The notes: generated from the sequence alone by a model not told the origin. Shown: positions 27,767 through 37,097, counted from the stretch's first letter. The stretch is 64,000 nt of DNA from CBDDKZ01 sp965230415 (GCA_965230415.1 CBDDKZ010000003.1:124001-188000); one strand, 5' to 3'. Translations and numbers: made by a program.

Positions 27767-29194
27767 TTGATAATATTTAATAAATATAAGTATATAGTTT
27801 ATTGCTTTTTTGGACTTTTAGCATTATTGATGCCGCTATTGCTAGAGGCTCAAATAGATTCTACAAGCAAATTTGTTCTTCGAAACCTGAAAATAGAAGG
27901 CTACAAACGAACGAAGGAATTCATAATTTTGCGAGAATTGGATTTTGCCATCGGAGACACCTTGGCATATGCCGATACTGCTCAGGTATTTGAAAGAAAC
28001 AGGGATAAGGTGTTCAATACAGGTTTGTTCACCCATGTAGATATAAAAATGGGTGCTGTCGATGGAGAATTGGGTGAGATTTCCGTAATAGTGAACGAAA
28101 GGTGGTACATATGGCCTGCGGTAATTTTTGAACTGGCCGATCGAAATTTTAACGAATGGTGGCACGATAGAGACAGGGATTTTAGTCGTACCGACTACGG
28201 AGTTCGATTTAAACATGATAATTTTAGAGGACGCAATGAGAAACTTAAGTTGATTTTGCAAAGTGGATTCACGAAAAAATATGAATTGATTTATGATATA
28301 CCTTATGTGAATAAAAAGAGAACGACGGGGGTGACATTTTATGGGCATTATTCCACGAACAGAAGCGTGGCTTATCGCACTGATGACCACAAGTTGCTAT
28401 TTTATAACAATGAGGACAATCTGGTGAGAACTCGTTATTGGTTTGGAGGAGAGCTAAAAAAAAGACCCCTTTTTTATCGCTTTCATGCGCTGAATTTCCG
28501 TTATCAATATAGTGAAGTTCTTGACTCTGTAGCCCTGCTAAATCCCGATTTTTTTCTCAATGGACGTAACCATGTGCGGTTTCTAAAAGGTGAGTACCAC
28601 TTTTCTAACGACCATAGAAATATAAGGTATTACCCTACTAAAGGAAACTATTTCAAACTCTTTATAGAACAAATTGGCTTTCGTGTTTTTTCTCCATATG
28701 CTCAAACTAATATTCATGCTACCTATGCTCATTATTGGGAGCTTACTAAAAAAGTGTTTTATGCATCCATCGTACGATCTAAAATATCGGCACCGTCCAG
28801 ACAGGCTTATTTTAATGTGCGGGGTATTGGATGGGGGCAAACGGTAGTTCGTGGGTTTGAATTAAATGTGGTCGATGGACAGCATTATTGGTTGAACCAA
28901 AATAGTATCAAATGGCGATTTTTAAATATCGAAAAATTTGAAAATAAACTAATACCATTTAAGCAATTTAGGACTATTCCCTTTGCCATGGTGCTAAAAC
29001 TTCATGCTGATTGGGCCTATGTCGTAGATGATTCTGTAAACCCTTTAAACACCCGACTGGCAAACCGCATGCTGTTTGGCGTTGGGGCAGGTTTGGATAT
29101 GATTACTTATTACGATGTTGTGTGGAGGTTGGAATATTCGCTAAATTCGATGGGCGAACACGGCTTTTTTATTCACTTTTTGGCGGAGCTTTAG
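27767..29194 (+). CDS. POTRA-domain outer-membrane beta-barrel protein (Omp85/BamA-like, short form)
   Basis: 475 aa. TTG start at 27767, then a signal peptide (IVYCFFGLLALLMPLLLEAQ, cleavage after about residue 29). One POTRA-like domain follows (about 35-115: FVLRNLKIEGYKRTKEFIIL, then GLFTHVDIKM and ISVIVNERW). The rest is rich in alternating aromatic beta strands ending in EYSLNSMGEHGFFIHFLAEL, consistent with a 16-strand barrel. It is too short for BamA itself (which has five POTRAs) and resembles the single-POTRA Bacteroidota proteins of unknown client. Its 3' end overlaps cca tail to tail by 26 bp. Confidence 0.78.
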   Translation: MIIFNKYKYIVYCFFGLLALLMPLLLEAQIDSTSKFVLRNLKIEGYKRTKEFIILRELDFAIGDTLAYADTAQVFERNRDKVFNTGLFTHVDIKMGAVDGELGEISVIVNERWYIWPAVIFELADRNFNEWWHDRDRDFSRTDYGVRFKHDNFRGRNEKLKLILQSGFTKKYELIYDIPYVNKKRTTGVTFYGHYSTNRSVAYRTDDHKLLFYNNEDNLVRTRYWFGGELKKRPLFYRFHALNFRYQYSEVLDSVALLNPDFFLNGRNHVRFLKGEYHFSNDHRNIRYYPTKGNYFKLFIEQIGFRVFSPYAQTNIHATYAHYWELTKKVFYASIVRSKISAPSRQAYFNVRGIGWGQTVVRGFELNVVDGQHYWLNQNSIKWRFLNIEKFENKLIPFKQFRTIPFAMVLKLHADWAYVVDDSVNPLNTRLANRMLFGVGAGLDMITYYDVVWRLEYSLNSMGEHGFFIHFLAEL

Positions 29195-30629
29195 CAGGAG
29201 CCTCTTTTATAATAGTTACGGGTTCGAGCTGGTGTTTTGAAGCAATTTTAATCATGTAGTCATATGCTTCCTGGAAATTATTCTTTATGATACCATCGAG
29301 AATTGCTTCCCTTATTTCAATTTTGATAACTCCGATGAGCCTTGAAGGTGCAAGATCGAAGGTTTTCATAATAATCTCGCCGGTGATAACAGGCTGGAAA
29401 TTGCGTACTTTGTCTTCTTCTTCTACTTTTTTTAACTTACGCTCCACTAAGTCAAAGTTTTGAAGATAGCGTTTCACTTTGTGGTTATTTTTTGAGGTGA
29501 TATCGGCCCGGCACAATTTCATCAGGCTTTCTATATCTTCTCCGGCCTCAAATAATAAGCGACGTACCGCAGAATCTGTTACTTCATTCTTCACCAATGC
29601 TATCGGACGCAGGTGTAGGCGAACGAGTTTTTGCACGAAGCGCATTTTCTCATTCATAGGAAGTTTCATTCGCTTAAAAATTTGAGGTACCATTTTAGCA
29701 CCCCGCTCTTCATGACCATGAAAAGTCCAGCCGGCTTTTGGATGGAAACGTTTAGTAGCCGGTTTGGCAATGTCATGCAGTATAGCGGCCCATCTAAGCC
29801 ATAAATCTGTTGTTGACGGGCAAATATTGTCCAAAACCTGAAGCGTATGGTAAAAGTTGTCTTTGTGGGATTTGTTGTCGACAGTCTCTACTCCGAGTAA
29901 CTTTACAATTTCCGGAAAGATGAGTTCAAGAAGTCCACAGTGTAGCAAGAGTTTAAAGCCGTAGGAAGGCTTTTGGGCTAATATTATCTTATTGAGCTCG
30001 TCGTTAATGCGCTCTTTAGAGATGATTTTAATGCGTTCTTTATTACGTTCAATCGCGGCAAAAGTAGCTGTTTCAATGTCAAAGTTAAGCTGTGTCGCAA
30101 AGCGTATTGCACGAAGCATTCGTAATGGATCATCAGAAAATGTCTGGTCAGGGGCGAGGGGGGTAATAATTGTTTTACTTTTGAGCGCTTCGACACCCTT
30201 AAAAGGATCTACTAACTCACCGAAATTAGTTGCATTGAGACTAATAGCAAGTGCATTAATAGTAAAATCACGTCTGTTTTGATCATCATTTAAACTACCG
30301 TTTTCAACAATAGGTTTGCGCGAATCACGTTGATAGGATTCTTTTCTGGCTCCGACAAATTCATATTCCATATCGCCGGCCTTTATCATGGCGGTACCGA
30401 AATTTTTGAAATGACTCACATGAGCGCCAGGGCCTATCTTTTCAGCCACCTTATTGGCCAGTTTGATGCCACTGCCAACGCAAACAAAGTCAATGTCTTT
30501 TGAAGGCCGATTGAGAATGAGATCTCTAACATAACCGCCTACAACATAACTCTCATAGTTCAGGTCGATAGAAGCTTCCGTTACTAGTTTAAAAATTTGG
30601 TATTTATCCAGATGCTCTTTAAAGTTCAT
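29169..30629 (-). CDS. cca: CCA tRNA nucleotidyltransferase (poly(A) polymerase family, with HD domain)
   Basis: Adds or repairs the 3' CCA of tRNAs. Class II nucleotidyltransferase motifs: VVGGYVRDLILNRPSKDIDF (G-G and D-x-D metal site), RRDFTINALA, and DPLRMLRAIRFATQL. An HD domain follows (LRWAAILHDIAKP, then FHGHEERGAKMV; about 275-330). 486 aa; the C-terminal 20 residues are Pro/Ala/Lys-rich. The tRNA-Glu at 58918 lacks a complete encoded CCA, so this activity is needed. Downstream of tsaC and a small unknown gene on the same strand. Confidence 0.93.
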   Translation of the reverse strand: MNFKEHLDKYQIFKLVTEASIDLNYESYVVGGYVRDLILNRPSKDIDFVCVGSGIKLANKVAEKIGPGAHVSHFKNFGTAMIKAGDMEYEFVGARKESYQRDSRKPIVENGSLNDDQNRRDFTINALAISLNATNFGELVDPFKGVEALKSKTIITPLAPDQTFSDDPLRMLRAIRFATQLNFDIETATFAAIERNKERIKIISKERINDELNKIILAQKPSYGFKLLLHCGLLELIFPEIVKLLGVETVDNKSHKDNFYHTLQVLDNICPSTTDLWLRWAAILHDIAKPATKRFHPKAGWTFHGHEERGAKMVPQIFKRMKLPMNEKMRFVQKLVRLHLRPIALVKNEVTDSAVRRLLFEAGEDIESLMKLCRADITSKNNHKVKRYLQNFDLVERKLKKVEEEDKVRNFQPVITGEIIMKTFDLAPSRLIGVIKIEIREAILDGIIKNNFQEAYDYMIKIASKHQLEPVTIIKEAPAKAPPKSE

Positions 30630-30663
30630 TTAAACGAATTTGTTCTGGAAAAGCTAAATATGT

Positions 30664-31032
30664 TTAATTAATGAATAGCATATCGTCATCCGGTACTTCC
30701 AGTTCCACTTCATTTTGATCTAAAATGCGACAAATTATTTTGAGGTGGTTTGTCTTTACCGTTAAATCATCTTGTTCGCTGGCAACTATCAATTTAATGC
30801 TTTTGTAGGAATCTTCGAAGCGACTCAAGCGTCCGATTTCACGAAAATAAATGGAAGTATTTTTCTCAGATTGTGCAATTTTCACATCATTGCTGCCAAC
30901 AAATTCGGTATATATTTCACTATCTGCAATGAGCTTGATCAGGTTGCATTTGAAAGGTAGTATTAATCGGCTTCCAATGTAATAACCTTTGATATTACTA
31001 TTAATAATGTTTAAGATTTCGTCTTTTGTCAT
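30664..31032 (-). CDS. unknown 122-aa protein between tsaC and cca
   Basis: Not recognised. 122 aa, acidic at the C-terminus (VELEVPDDDMLFIN), no signal peptide or membrane segment, predicted mixed alpha/beta (strands YYIGSRLILPF, SIKLIVAS, LKIICRILD). It starts 2 bp after tsaC ends and is followed by cca after 34 bp, so all three are almost certainly one transcript. The context suggests a role near tRNA maturation, but that is association only. Initiator ATG at 31032; reading frame and spacing make it a credible gene. Confidence 0.7.
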   Translation of the reverse strand: MTKDEILNIINSNIKGYYIGSRLILPFKCNLIKLIADSEIYTEFVGSNDVKIAQSEKNTSIYFREIGRLSRFEDSYKSIKLIVASEQDDLTVKTNHLKIICRILDQNEVELEVPDDDMLFIN

Positions 31033-31034
31033 GT

Positions 31035-31604
31035 TTATTTTCTTATTAGCTCAAAAGTGCCGTCCATTTCCAAACGAATAATCCGGGATGCACGACCTTC
31101 AGCCAATCTGGCATCAGAGCAATTTACTACATAATCGACTCCATTCAAAACATCAGGGGTTATTTCACCAAAATTTGCCGGTGAAGGAGCACCGCTGATG
31201 TTGGCAGACGTAGAGACAATTGCTTTTCGGAATTTTTTGAGAAGAGGCAGACATGGACCTTCTTTTACCAGCCTGATTGCTACGCTCCCATCTGGGCCCA
31301 ATACATTTTTGGGTAAGTTTCTTCCTTGTGGGTATATTACCGTCAAAGGTATTTCCGAATATTCGACAATGTCCCATGCTACTTCGGGTATGTCTTTTAC
31401 ATAATCGTAAAGCTGAGCAATATCATGAATCAATAAAATAAAAGACTTACTTTTTGGACGTTTCTTAAGCTCATATATACGCTCTATAGCTTGTTCGTTT
31501 GTAGCATCACAACCCAGTCCCCAAACAGTATCTGTTGGGTACAAAAGGGTTTTTCCGGCCTTGAGAATTTCAATAGACTGGCTAATGGCTGTATCATTAA
31601 TCAT
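31035..31604 (-). CDS. tsaC: threonylcarbamoyl-AMP synthase (TsaC/Sua5, YrdC domain)
   Basis: Makes threonylcarbamoyl-AMP from threonine, bicarbonate and ATP for the t6A modification of tRNA. The YrdC signatures are present: LLYPTDTVWGLGCDA (about 19-33), ELKKRPKSKSFILL, GSVAIRLVKEG, and VSTSANISGAPSPANF with the SxN nucleotide site. 189 aa, so the short TsaC form without the Sua5 C-terminal domain. First gene of the tsaC-unknown-cca transcript; divergent from ligA. The partner TsaE is encoded at 2283-2711; TsaB and TsaD are not in the window. Confidence 0.92.
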   Translation of the reverse strand: MINDTAISQSIEILKAGKTLLYPTDTVWGLGCDATNEQAIERIYELKKRPKSKSFILLIHDIAQLYDYVKDIPEVAWDIVEYSEIPLTVIYPQGRNLPKNVLGPDGSVAIRLVKEGPCLPLLKKFRKAIVSTSANISGAPSPANFGEITPDVLNGVDYVVNCSDARLAEGRASRIIRLEMDGTFELIRK

Positions 31605-31694
31605 ATAAGTGCGAAATTCACATTTTTTTTGTGATGATCAAAATACTTTATGGTCGACATTTTTTTGTAAATTGCTTAGTACCATTTCAACATT

Positions 31695-31713
31695 TGTTCC
31701 GTATAAAGGAACA
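31695..31713. promoter_or_regulatory. inverted repeat upstream of ligA (possible operator)
   Basis: TGTTCC-N7-GGAACA, a perfect 6-bp inverted repeat ending 24 bp before the ligA ATG, in the tsaC/ligA divergent gap. It could also be a weak hairpin in the ligA leader. No regulator is known to me for it. Confidence 0.3.
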
Positions 31714-31737
31714 TTCAATTCAAATTCGATAATTTCA

Positions 31738-33732
31738 ATGAAGGATCTGGAGATTTCGGCTTACATAAAAACATTGACGGATAAATTAAATTATTACAAT
31801 GAAAAGTATTATCAACATCATGTTTCAGAGGTTTCGGACAGGGAATTTGACGGTATGCTGGAAGAGCTTGGTAATCTGGAAAAAAAATACCCGGAATTTC
31901 GCCTTCCTGATTCACCAACCTTGCGTGTTGGAGGCACCATAAGTAAGGATTTCGCAACAGTAGAACATAAATACCCCATGTTATCGCTGGGTAATACCTA
32001 TTCTGTCGAAGAAATACGCGAATTTGATGAACGCGTTCGTAAAGGACTGGGAGACGCTACTTTCGAATATGTATGCGAGCTTAAATATGATGGTGTGGCG
32101 CTCAGTGTAAGCTATGAAGATGGACTTATGAGTGTAGCTGCTACCAGGGGCGATGGGGTGCAGGGAGATGATATTACCGTGAACGCAAGAACTATTAGAA
32201 GTATGCCGCTGCGCGTAAGAAACCTGAACAAGAGCTTTGAAGTTCGTGGTGAGGTATTTCTGCCGAAGCAAGAATTTGAACGTATCAATAGTGAGCGGGA
32301 AGATATAGGTGAAGCACCCCTGGCAAATCCTCGTAATGCCACTAGCGGAACCGTTAAAATGCAGGACAGCGCCGTAGTAGCCAGTAGAAATCTCGATTGT
32401 TATATTTATACGTTGCTTGGTGTGGATGAATGCAATTCTCATTCGGAAGCATTAGAACTCTTAAAAACATGGGGGTTCAATGTGCCCGATCATCATCGTG
32501 TTTGTAGTTCCATTAATGAGGTAGTACAATTTATAAGCGATTGGGAACAAAAACGCTTTGACCTGCCTTTGGAAACCGACGGAATTGTTATTAAAGTGAA
32601 TGCATTCGCTCAACAAAACGAACTTGGGTTTACCGCAAAAAGTCCGCGTTGGGCCATTGCTTATAAATATGAGTCTGAATCGGCGGTGACCAAATTGGAA
32701 AGTGTCACCTACCAGGTTGGTAGAACCGGAGCCATAACACCTGTGGCAAACCTTAAACCGGTTCAGCTTGCAGGTACCGTAGTGAAAAGAGCATCGCTGC
32801 ACAATGCCAATGAAATAGAGCGTCTCGATCTGCATTTGGGTGACCTGGTTTTTGTAGAGAAAGGAGGGGAGATTATTCCAAAAGTCACCGGCGTGGATTT
32901 TTCCGCCAGAAAAGATACCCAGCCAATTTTGTTCCCTGAAAGTTGCCCGGAATGTGGTACACCTCTGATAAGAAAAGAAGGTGAAGCCGTTCATTATTGT
33001 CCAAACGAAACAGGGTGCCCACCACAGATTAAAGGACGGATGGAGCACTTCATTCAACGTAAGGCAATGAATATTGATGGCCTGGGGCCAGAGACCATTG
33101 AACAGCTTTTTGATGAAGGTTTGATCAGCGACCCGGCTGATTTATACAGTCTTACTTTTGAACAGTTAATTCAATTGGAACGTTTTGCTGAAAAATCAGC
33201 AAAAAACTTGGTGCAAAGCATTGCAAAAAGTAAAGAAATACCTTTCAATAAAGTGCTTTTTGCGTTGGGGATACGGTATGTGGGTGCAACGGTGGCCGAA
33301 AAGCTCGCTCAGCAATTTTTGTCTTTAGAAACATTGATAGCTGCTAGTTTTGAACAGCTCATTGAAACCCCTGAAATAGGAGAGCGGATCGCAGAAAGTG
33401 TTTTGACATTTTTTGCGGATGGCAATAATCAAGCATTTCTTTCCAAATTGAAAATAGCGGGCTTAAAGTTAGAACTGGAAGAAATTAATACCAGAGAAAG
33501 TAGTAAATTGGAAGGTTTGACTTTTGTAATATCAGGAGTTTTTGAAAATGTAAGCAGAGATGAACTGAAACAACTTATAATAGATAATGGAGGGAAGGTA
33601 GTAAGTTCAATTTCTTCTAAATTAAATTATTTGGTAGCAGGAGATAAAATGGGGCCTAGCAAGTTGCAAAAAGCCACTGACCTAAGTGTAAAAATTATCA
33701 ACGAGCAGGAATTTATAGCTATGATTGATTAA
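31738..33732 (+). CDS. ligA: NAD-dependent DNA ligase
   Basis: Seals nicks in replication and repair using NAD. The open frame extends upstream to 31609 but the first 43 codons are unlike the family and overlap the tsaC promoter side; the ATG at 31738 (MKDLEISAY) gives 664 aa, the usual size. Adenylation lysine K116 in CELKYDGVALS; the adenylation domain continues with RGDGVQGDDIT and ANPRNATSGT; OB fold; four-Cys zinc finger (CPECGTPLIRK through NETGCPPQ); HhH region; and a C-terminal BRCT domain (LEGLTFVISGVF). It heads a likely operon with the DUF6913-like gene and dapA. Confidence 0.96.
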   Translation: MKDLEISAYIKTLTDKLNYYNEKYYQHHVSEVSDREFDGMLEELGNLEKKYPEFRLPDSPTLRVGGTISKDFATVEHKYPMLSLGNTYSVEEIREFDERVRKGLGDATFEYVCELKYDGVALSVSYEDGLMSVAATRGDGVQGDDITVNARTIRSMPLRVRNLNKSFEVRGEVFLPKQEFERINSEREDIGEAPLANPRNATSGTVKMQDSAVVASRNLDCYIYTLLGVDECNSHSEALELLKTWGFNVPDHHRVCSSINEVVQFISDWEQKRFDLPLETDGIVIKVNAFAQQNELGFTAKSPRWAIAYKYESESAVTKLESVTYQVGRTGAITPVANLKPVQLAGTVVKRASLHNANEIERLDLHLGDLVFVEKGGEIIPKVTGVDFSARKDTQPILFPESCPECGTPLIRKEGEAVHYCPNETGCPPQIKGRMEHFIQRKAMNIDGLGPETIEQLFDEGLISDPADLYSLTFEQLIQLERFAEKSAKNLVQSIAKSKEIPFNKVLFALGIRYVGATVAEKLAQQFLSLETLIAASFEQLIETPEIGERIAESVLTFFADGNNQAFLSKLKIAGLKLELEEINTRESSKLEGLTFVISGVFENVSRDELKQLIIDNGGKVVSSISSKLNYLVAGDKMGPSKLQKATDLSVKIINEQEFIAMID

Positions 33733-33785
33733 ATTGCGGTTAGGTTTCTGTTAACCAAAGCTTAAATCTTAAATTTTAAAAGATT

Positions 33786-34310
33786 ATGTTTCGTCGATGG
33801 GGTCTTAAAATAACGAATAATAAGCTTGTAAAGAAGAATTATCACAACAAGAAAACACGTTCGATGGTTAACTTCAGCGTGGCTACAAAGTTTGGTGTGC
33901 TCGTTACCGATATCGAGAAAAACAAAAAAGTAGTAAATAAACTGGTAAAAGAGTTAAAACTTGAAGGTAAGAGTGTACATGTGCTTTGTTATGGTAAATC
34001 TGGCAAAGAAGTCTCATTAAATTTTGAGTATGATTCCATGCACAAAAAAGATATCTCATGGAAAGGTAAATTTAAGGGCTATGGAATAAAAAAATTTATT
34101 AAATCTGACTTCGATTATTTGTTTTCTTTAAATACATCTCCAATTTTGCCTTTTCGTTCTATATTGGCCATGAGTAATGCCCGATGTAGGGTAGGGATGT
34201 ATAATGAAAGCAACGAGAAATATTTCGATCTCATGGTTCATCCAACCAAGGCCAATGATTTGGCGGCATTGGTAGATCAAATGATATACTATACCAAAAA
34301 AATAAAATAA
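33786..34310 (+). CDS. DUF6913-like protein, unknown function
   Basis: 174 aa, basic (many Lys), no signal. It matches my recollection of the Bacteroidota-specific DUF6913 proteins found beside ligA/dapA; visible features are GVLVTDIEKNKKVVNKLV, VHVLCYGKSGKE, FKGYGIKKFIKSDFDYLF and the Arg/Cys-bearing SNARCRVGMYNE. The fold may be flavodoxin- or glycosyltransferase-like by strand order, which is a guess. 53 bp after ligA and 1 bp before dapA, so it shares their transcript. Confidence 0.7.
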   Translation: MFRRWGLKITNNKLVKKNYHNKKTRSMVNFSVATKFGVLVTDIEKNKKVVNKLVKELKLEGKSVHVLCYGKSGKEVSLNFEYDSMHKKDISWKGKFKGYGIKKFIKSDFDYLFSLNTSPILPFRSILAMSNARCRVGMYNESNEKYFDLMVHPTKANDLAALVDQMIYYTKKIK

Positions 34311-34311
34311 G

Positions 34312-35202
34312 ATGAGGAGCATGTTTGGAGGCGTAGGTGTAGCTTTGGTAACACCTTTTGATGAAAACCTTAATATTGACTATACAACACTGAATAACGT
34401 ATTGTCACATATTAAAAAGGGTAAAATAAATTACCTTACCGTGAACGGCACTACAGGTGAGGCCTCGACGATAAATAATACCGAAAAGGCTGCTCTTCTC
34501 AATCATATCGTAAAAAATCATGGCGACGATTTCAATATTATGTATGGAATTGGTGCTAATAATACACAATATGTGCTTGATCTGATAGATCAAACCGATT
34601 TTTCGGGAGTGCAAGCCATTTTGACTGTGGCTCCTTATTATAATAAACCAACACAAGAGGGAATCTATCAGCATTATGTGGCCATCGCAGACAAATCACC
34701 AGTACCTGTGTTTATGTATAATGTGCCTGCTCGTACGGGTTTAAACATAGAAGTCTCCACAACTTTGAGATTAGCGCAGCACCCAAACATTGCCGGTATA
34801 AAAGAAGCTTCAGGCGACTTAATGCAATGTTACGATATCGTAGCTGCCAAACCAGATGATTTTATGCTGATTTCAGGTGATGACGGGCTTACAGTACCAA
34901 TGATGTCTATTGGTGCCGAAGGTGTTATTTCCGTTATTGCCAATGCTTACCCGATTGAATTTGGTGAAGTGATAGATTTAGCTATGAATAACAACTTTAA
35001 ACAAGCTGCTGAGCAAATGTTTCCACTGCTGGAAATGAACAAATTGCTTTATGTGGAAGGAAGCCCTGTAGGTGTGAAGGCAGCGTTAGCCATGCGCGGC
35101 ATGGGGCATGGTAGAGTTAGGCTTCCTCTTGTTGAGGCATCAATTGAGCTTAAAGAAGCTTTAAAATCAGCATCATTACACCTGGTAGGTGTAACCTCGT
35201 AA
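34312..35202 (+). CDS. dapA: 4-hydroxy-tetrahydrodipicolinate synthase
   Basis: Condenses pyruvate with aspartate semialdehyde (lysine/diaminopimelate route). TIM barrel; Schiff-base K164 in AGIKEASGD, catalytic Y136 in FMYNVPARTG, and the Thr pair in NGTTGE (47-48). 296 aa. The ATG at 34312 (1 bp after the previous stop) or at 34321 (MFGGVGVALVTPF) could be the start; the second matches relatives better. Last gene of the ligA transcript. Confidence 0.94.
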   Translation: MRSMFGGVGVALVTPFDENLNIDYTTLNNVLSHIKKGKINYLTVNGTTGEASTINNTEKAALLNHIVKNHGDDFNIMYGIGANNTQYVLDLIDQTDFSGVQAILTVAPYYNKPTQEGIYQHYVAIADKSPVPVFMYNVPARTGLNIEVSTTLRLAQHPNIAGIKEASGDLMQCYDIVAAKPDDFMLISGDDGLTVPMMSIGAEGVISVIANAYPIEFGEVIDLAMNNNFKQAAEQMFPLLEMNKLLYVEGSPVGVKAALAMRGMGHGRVRLPLVEASIELKEALKSASLHLVGVTS

Positions 35203-35214
35203 AAAAGTAATAAA

Positions 35215-35240
35215 GGTGATCAGTTGTTTGTCTGATCACC
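35215..35240 (-). terminator. hairpin between dapA and the S41 protease gene
   Basis: Perfect 9-bp stem GGTGATCAG / CTGATCACC with an 8-nt loop. Read on the minus strand it is followed by a T-rich run, so it fits termination of the S41 gene (stop at 35248); for dapA on plus there is no T run, so any function there is weaker. Confidence 0.7.
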
Positions 35241-35247
35241 AGAAACA

Positions 35248-36267
35248 TTAATACACGCTCATAATATATTCCAAAACCAGATCTGTATTGTTTTGAATAC
35301 TCTCCGGGGTGTTTTCTATGACAAAATCAGGAGTGATGCCCACACCTTCAAGACACTCGCCGTTTGGTAATAAATGCTTCTCCACGGGATGAACATACAT
35401 CCATTTGTTGGGTAAGTGCTTGTTCAGTGACAGCATTGATAAAGCTCCGGCAGTATTTGTCCCTACATGAATCACGTGGTCCTGAGTGAGTAGTCTGACG
35501 CAAAAGTTTTCCCCCGCACTTACTGTTGCCGCATCCGTTAGCAAAATAATCGGTTTGGTGTAAGTGTAATCTCCAAAAACTTCTGCATAAGTTGTGAGAG
35601 GGGCATCAAATGTAAACGGGCCCGGACCTGTTTTTGATTGCGTGGTATAAGCCGTTCGCTGTTCCGTAACAAATGGTCCCGCAAAGCGATGGGCATATTC
35701 AGTATTTCCGCCGCCATTGTTGCGCAAATCAAGGATAAGCGCTCTGCTATCGTCCAAAGATTTGGCTATTTGACTCGACTCTTCCGCATTGTCCGCTAGC
35801 ATGGTGCTTATATGTATGTAGCCAAAAGCTTCTATTTTTCCGTAAGCAACATTGTCTTCGCTGTTAGTATGGAAGTCGTTTTTTAAATAATGCTCCTTTA
35901 TTAGATTAAGGCTAAACAATTCTTCTGCACGTTCTGCTTTTTCATTCCCCGATACATAAAATGTGTCGTTATAAGGATCAATAATAACAACATGATTGTC
36001 GTTTAATTCTTCCAACATATCACAACACACCCGCCATAAACTATCAGGGCTTGTACTGCTATTAATAAGAGGTCTGTATTGAGCATATATATGATCCCAA
36101 TCGAGCCGTTTTTCAACAAAGGTCGGGTATTGCTTATCTAATTCTTGCCACAAGTACTCAAACGTAGTAACTGGGTCGTCGTCTGGCGTCACTTTGATGA
36201 TTTTTTGGCATGAGCTTAAATAGAAAGAAAGAAGAAAGATGGGGAGTGTTTTGATTATCGTTTTCAT
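35248..36267 (-). CDS. S41-family peptidase lipoprotein (tail-specific protease type)
   Basis: 339 aa lipoprotein: signal MKTIIKTLPIFLLSFYLSSC with lipid-attachment Cys20. The peptidase S41 domain (about 145-320) shows LILDLRNNGGGNTEY, DAATVSAGENF with candidate nucleophile S250, and GVGITPDFVIE near the end. No PDZ domain is evident, and the N-terminal half (about 35-120) is the helical part seen in secreted Bacteroidota S41 proteins. The general-base Lys is not obvious, so activity is likely but unproven. It overlaps the upstream beta-barrel gene by 4 bp. Confidence 0.85.
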   Translation of the reverse strand: MKTIIKTLPIFLLSFYLSSCQKIIKVTPDDDPVTTFEYLWQELDKQYPTFVEKRLDWDHIYAQYRPLINSSTSPDSLWRVCCDMLEELNDNHVVIIDPYNDTFYVSGNEKAERAEELFSLNLIKEHYLKNDFHTNSEDNVAYGKIEAFGYIHISTMLADNAEESSQIAKSLDDSRALILDLRNNGGGNTEYAHRFAGPFVTEQRTAYTTQSKTGPGPFTFDAPLTTYAEVFGDYTYTKPIILLTDAATVSAGENFCVRLLTQDHVIHVGTNTAGALSMLSLNKHLPNKWMYVHPVEKHLLPNGECLEGVGITPDFVIENTPESIQNNTDLVLEYIMSVY

Positions 36268-37052
36268 TTGGAGGATTTTTTGAGCTTGAAACCTATACCG
36301 ATGTTGTAAGTAGATGCTATTTTTCCGAAGTGCCTATGGATGTGATGCTTAGAAATATCTAGTTGCCACTGAAGATGGAGGTGCCATCGCGGCGAAAATT
36401 GCCACTGATAGTACAGTACTGTTTGCCATTGAAATAAATCAGCTAAAGAGCAGACTTTGCCACTAAAAACGTGGCTTAAATTCTCCAGACGTTCATTGAA
36501 TCGCCTGGAGGCTCCAGAGTAAGGGTGCACGGCTATATACGCAAATAAGGTGTATGCATTGGTGAGAACAAAATGGTGCTTATCATTTAAACGGTATGAT
36601 TGACCAATAAGAATGTTAAATGCATGTGTGCCCTGGGATGAAAGGGAGTTAAGGACATCCTTATAAATATGTCGTGTGAGGTATGCCTCACTATTAAGTG
36701 AAAATCCTAAATAAAAGGGCAGTTGTTGTTTGATGTCAGCAAGGTGATAGAGCAGCTTAAAGTCACTGCCAACAGCAAGGTGTGAAGGGTTAATGATGTC
36801 AAAGTCCGATTGAAGGTTTCCGGCGCGGGCGTTAATATCAAAATTCCAAATGGTTTTTTTGCGTATGCTATTAAATTGTAGCCGCGTATCCAAAATAGTA
36901 CCATACGATTTGAATATCGAAAACTGATGGTCACTCGTATGTAGGTTCTGAAGCCCGACATTAAATGATACCGAACTCTTGTTTGTTGACTGGGCACCTG
37001 CCATGATCGCATGACACAGCAGCGAAAGGGTGATAATAGTTTTAATATTCAT
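36264..37052 (-). CDS. putative outer-membrane beta-barrel protein, unknown
   Basis: 262 aa with signal peptide (MNIKTIITLSLLCHAIMAGAQ). The remainder has alternating aromatic/polar strands (WNFDINARAG, LPFYLGFSLNSEAYL, HLHLQWQLDISK) and a C-terminus typical of small OMPs. Not recognised beyond that. The stop overlaps the S41 lipoprotein start (ATGA), so the two are coupled, and both are divergent from the membrane-bound AraC regulator, the likely controller of the pair (inference). Confidence 0.65.
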   Translation of the reverse strand: MNIKTIITLSLLCHAIMAGAQSTNKSSVSFNVGLQNLHTSDHQFSIFKSYGTILDTRLQFNSIRKKTIWNFDINARAGNLQSDFDIINPSHLAVGSDFKLLYHLADIKQQLPFYLGFSLNSEAYLTRHIYKDVLNSLSSQGTHAFNILIGQSYRLNDKHHFVLTNAYTLFAYIAVHPYSGASRRFNERLENLSHVFSGKVCSLADLFQWQTVLYYQWQFSPRWHLHLQWQLDISKHHIHRHFGKIASTYNIGIGFKLKKSSK

Positions 37053-37097
37053 TGGGTTTTAAAATGTAGATTCATGCAAATATTCAGAATCTTACTA

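Noticed and set aside
31609..31737. Upstream extension of ligA by 43 codons
   Set aside because: Unlike any ligase N-terminus and runs into the tsaC promoter side; the ATG at 31738 gives the normal length.
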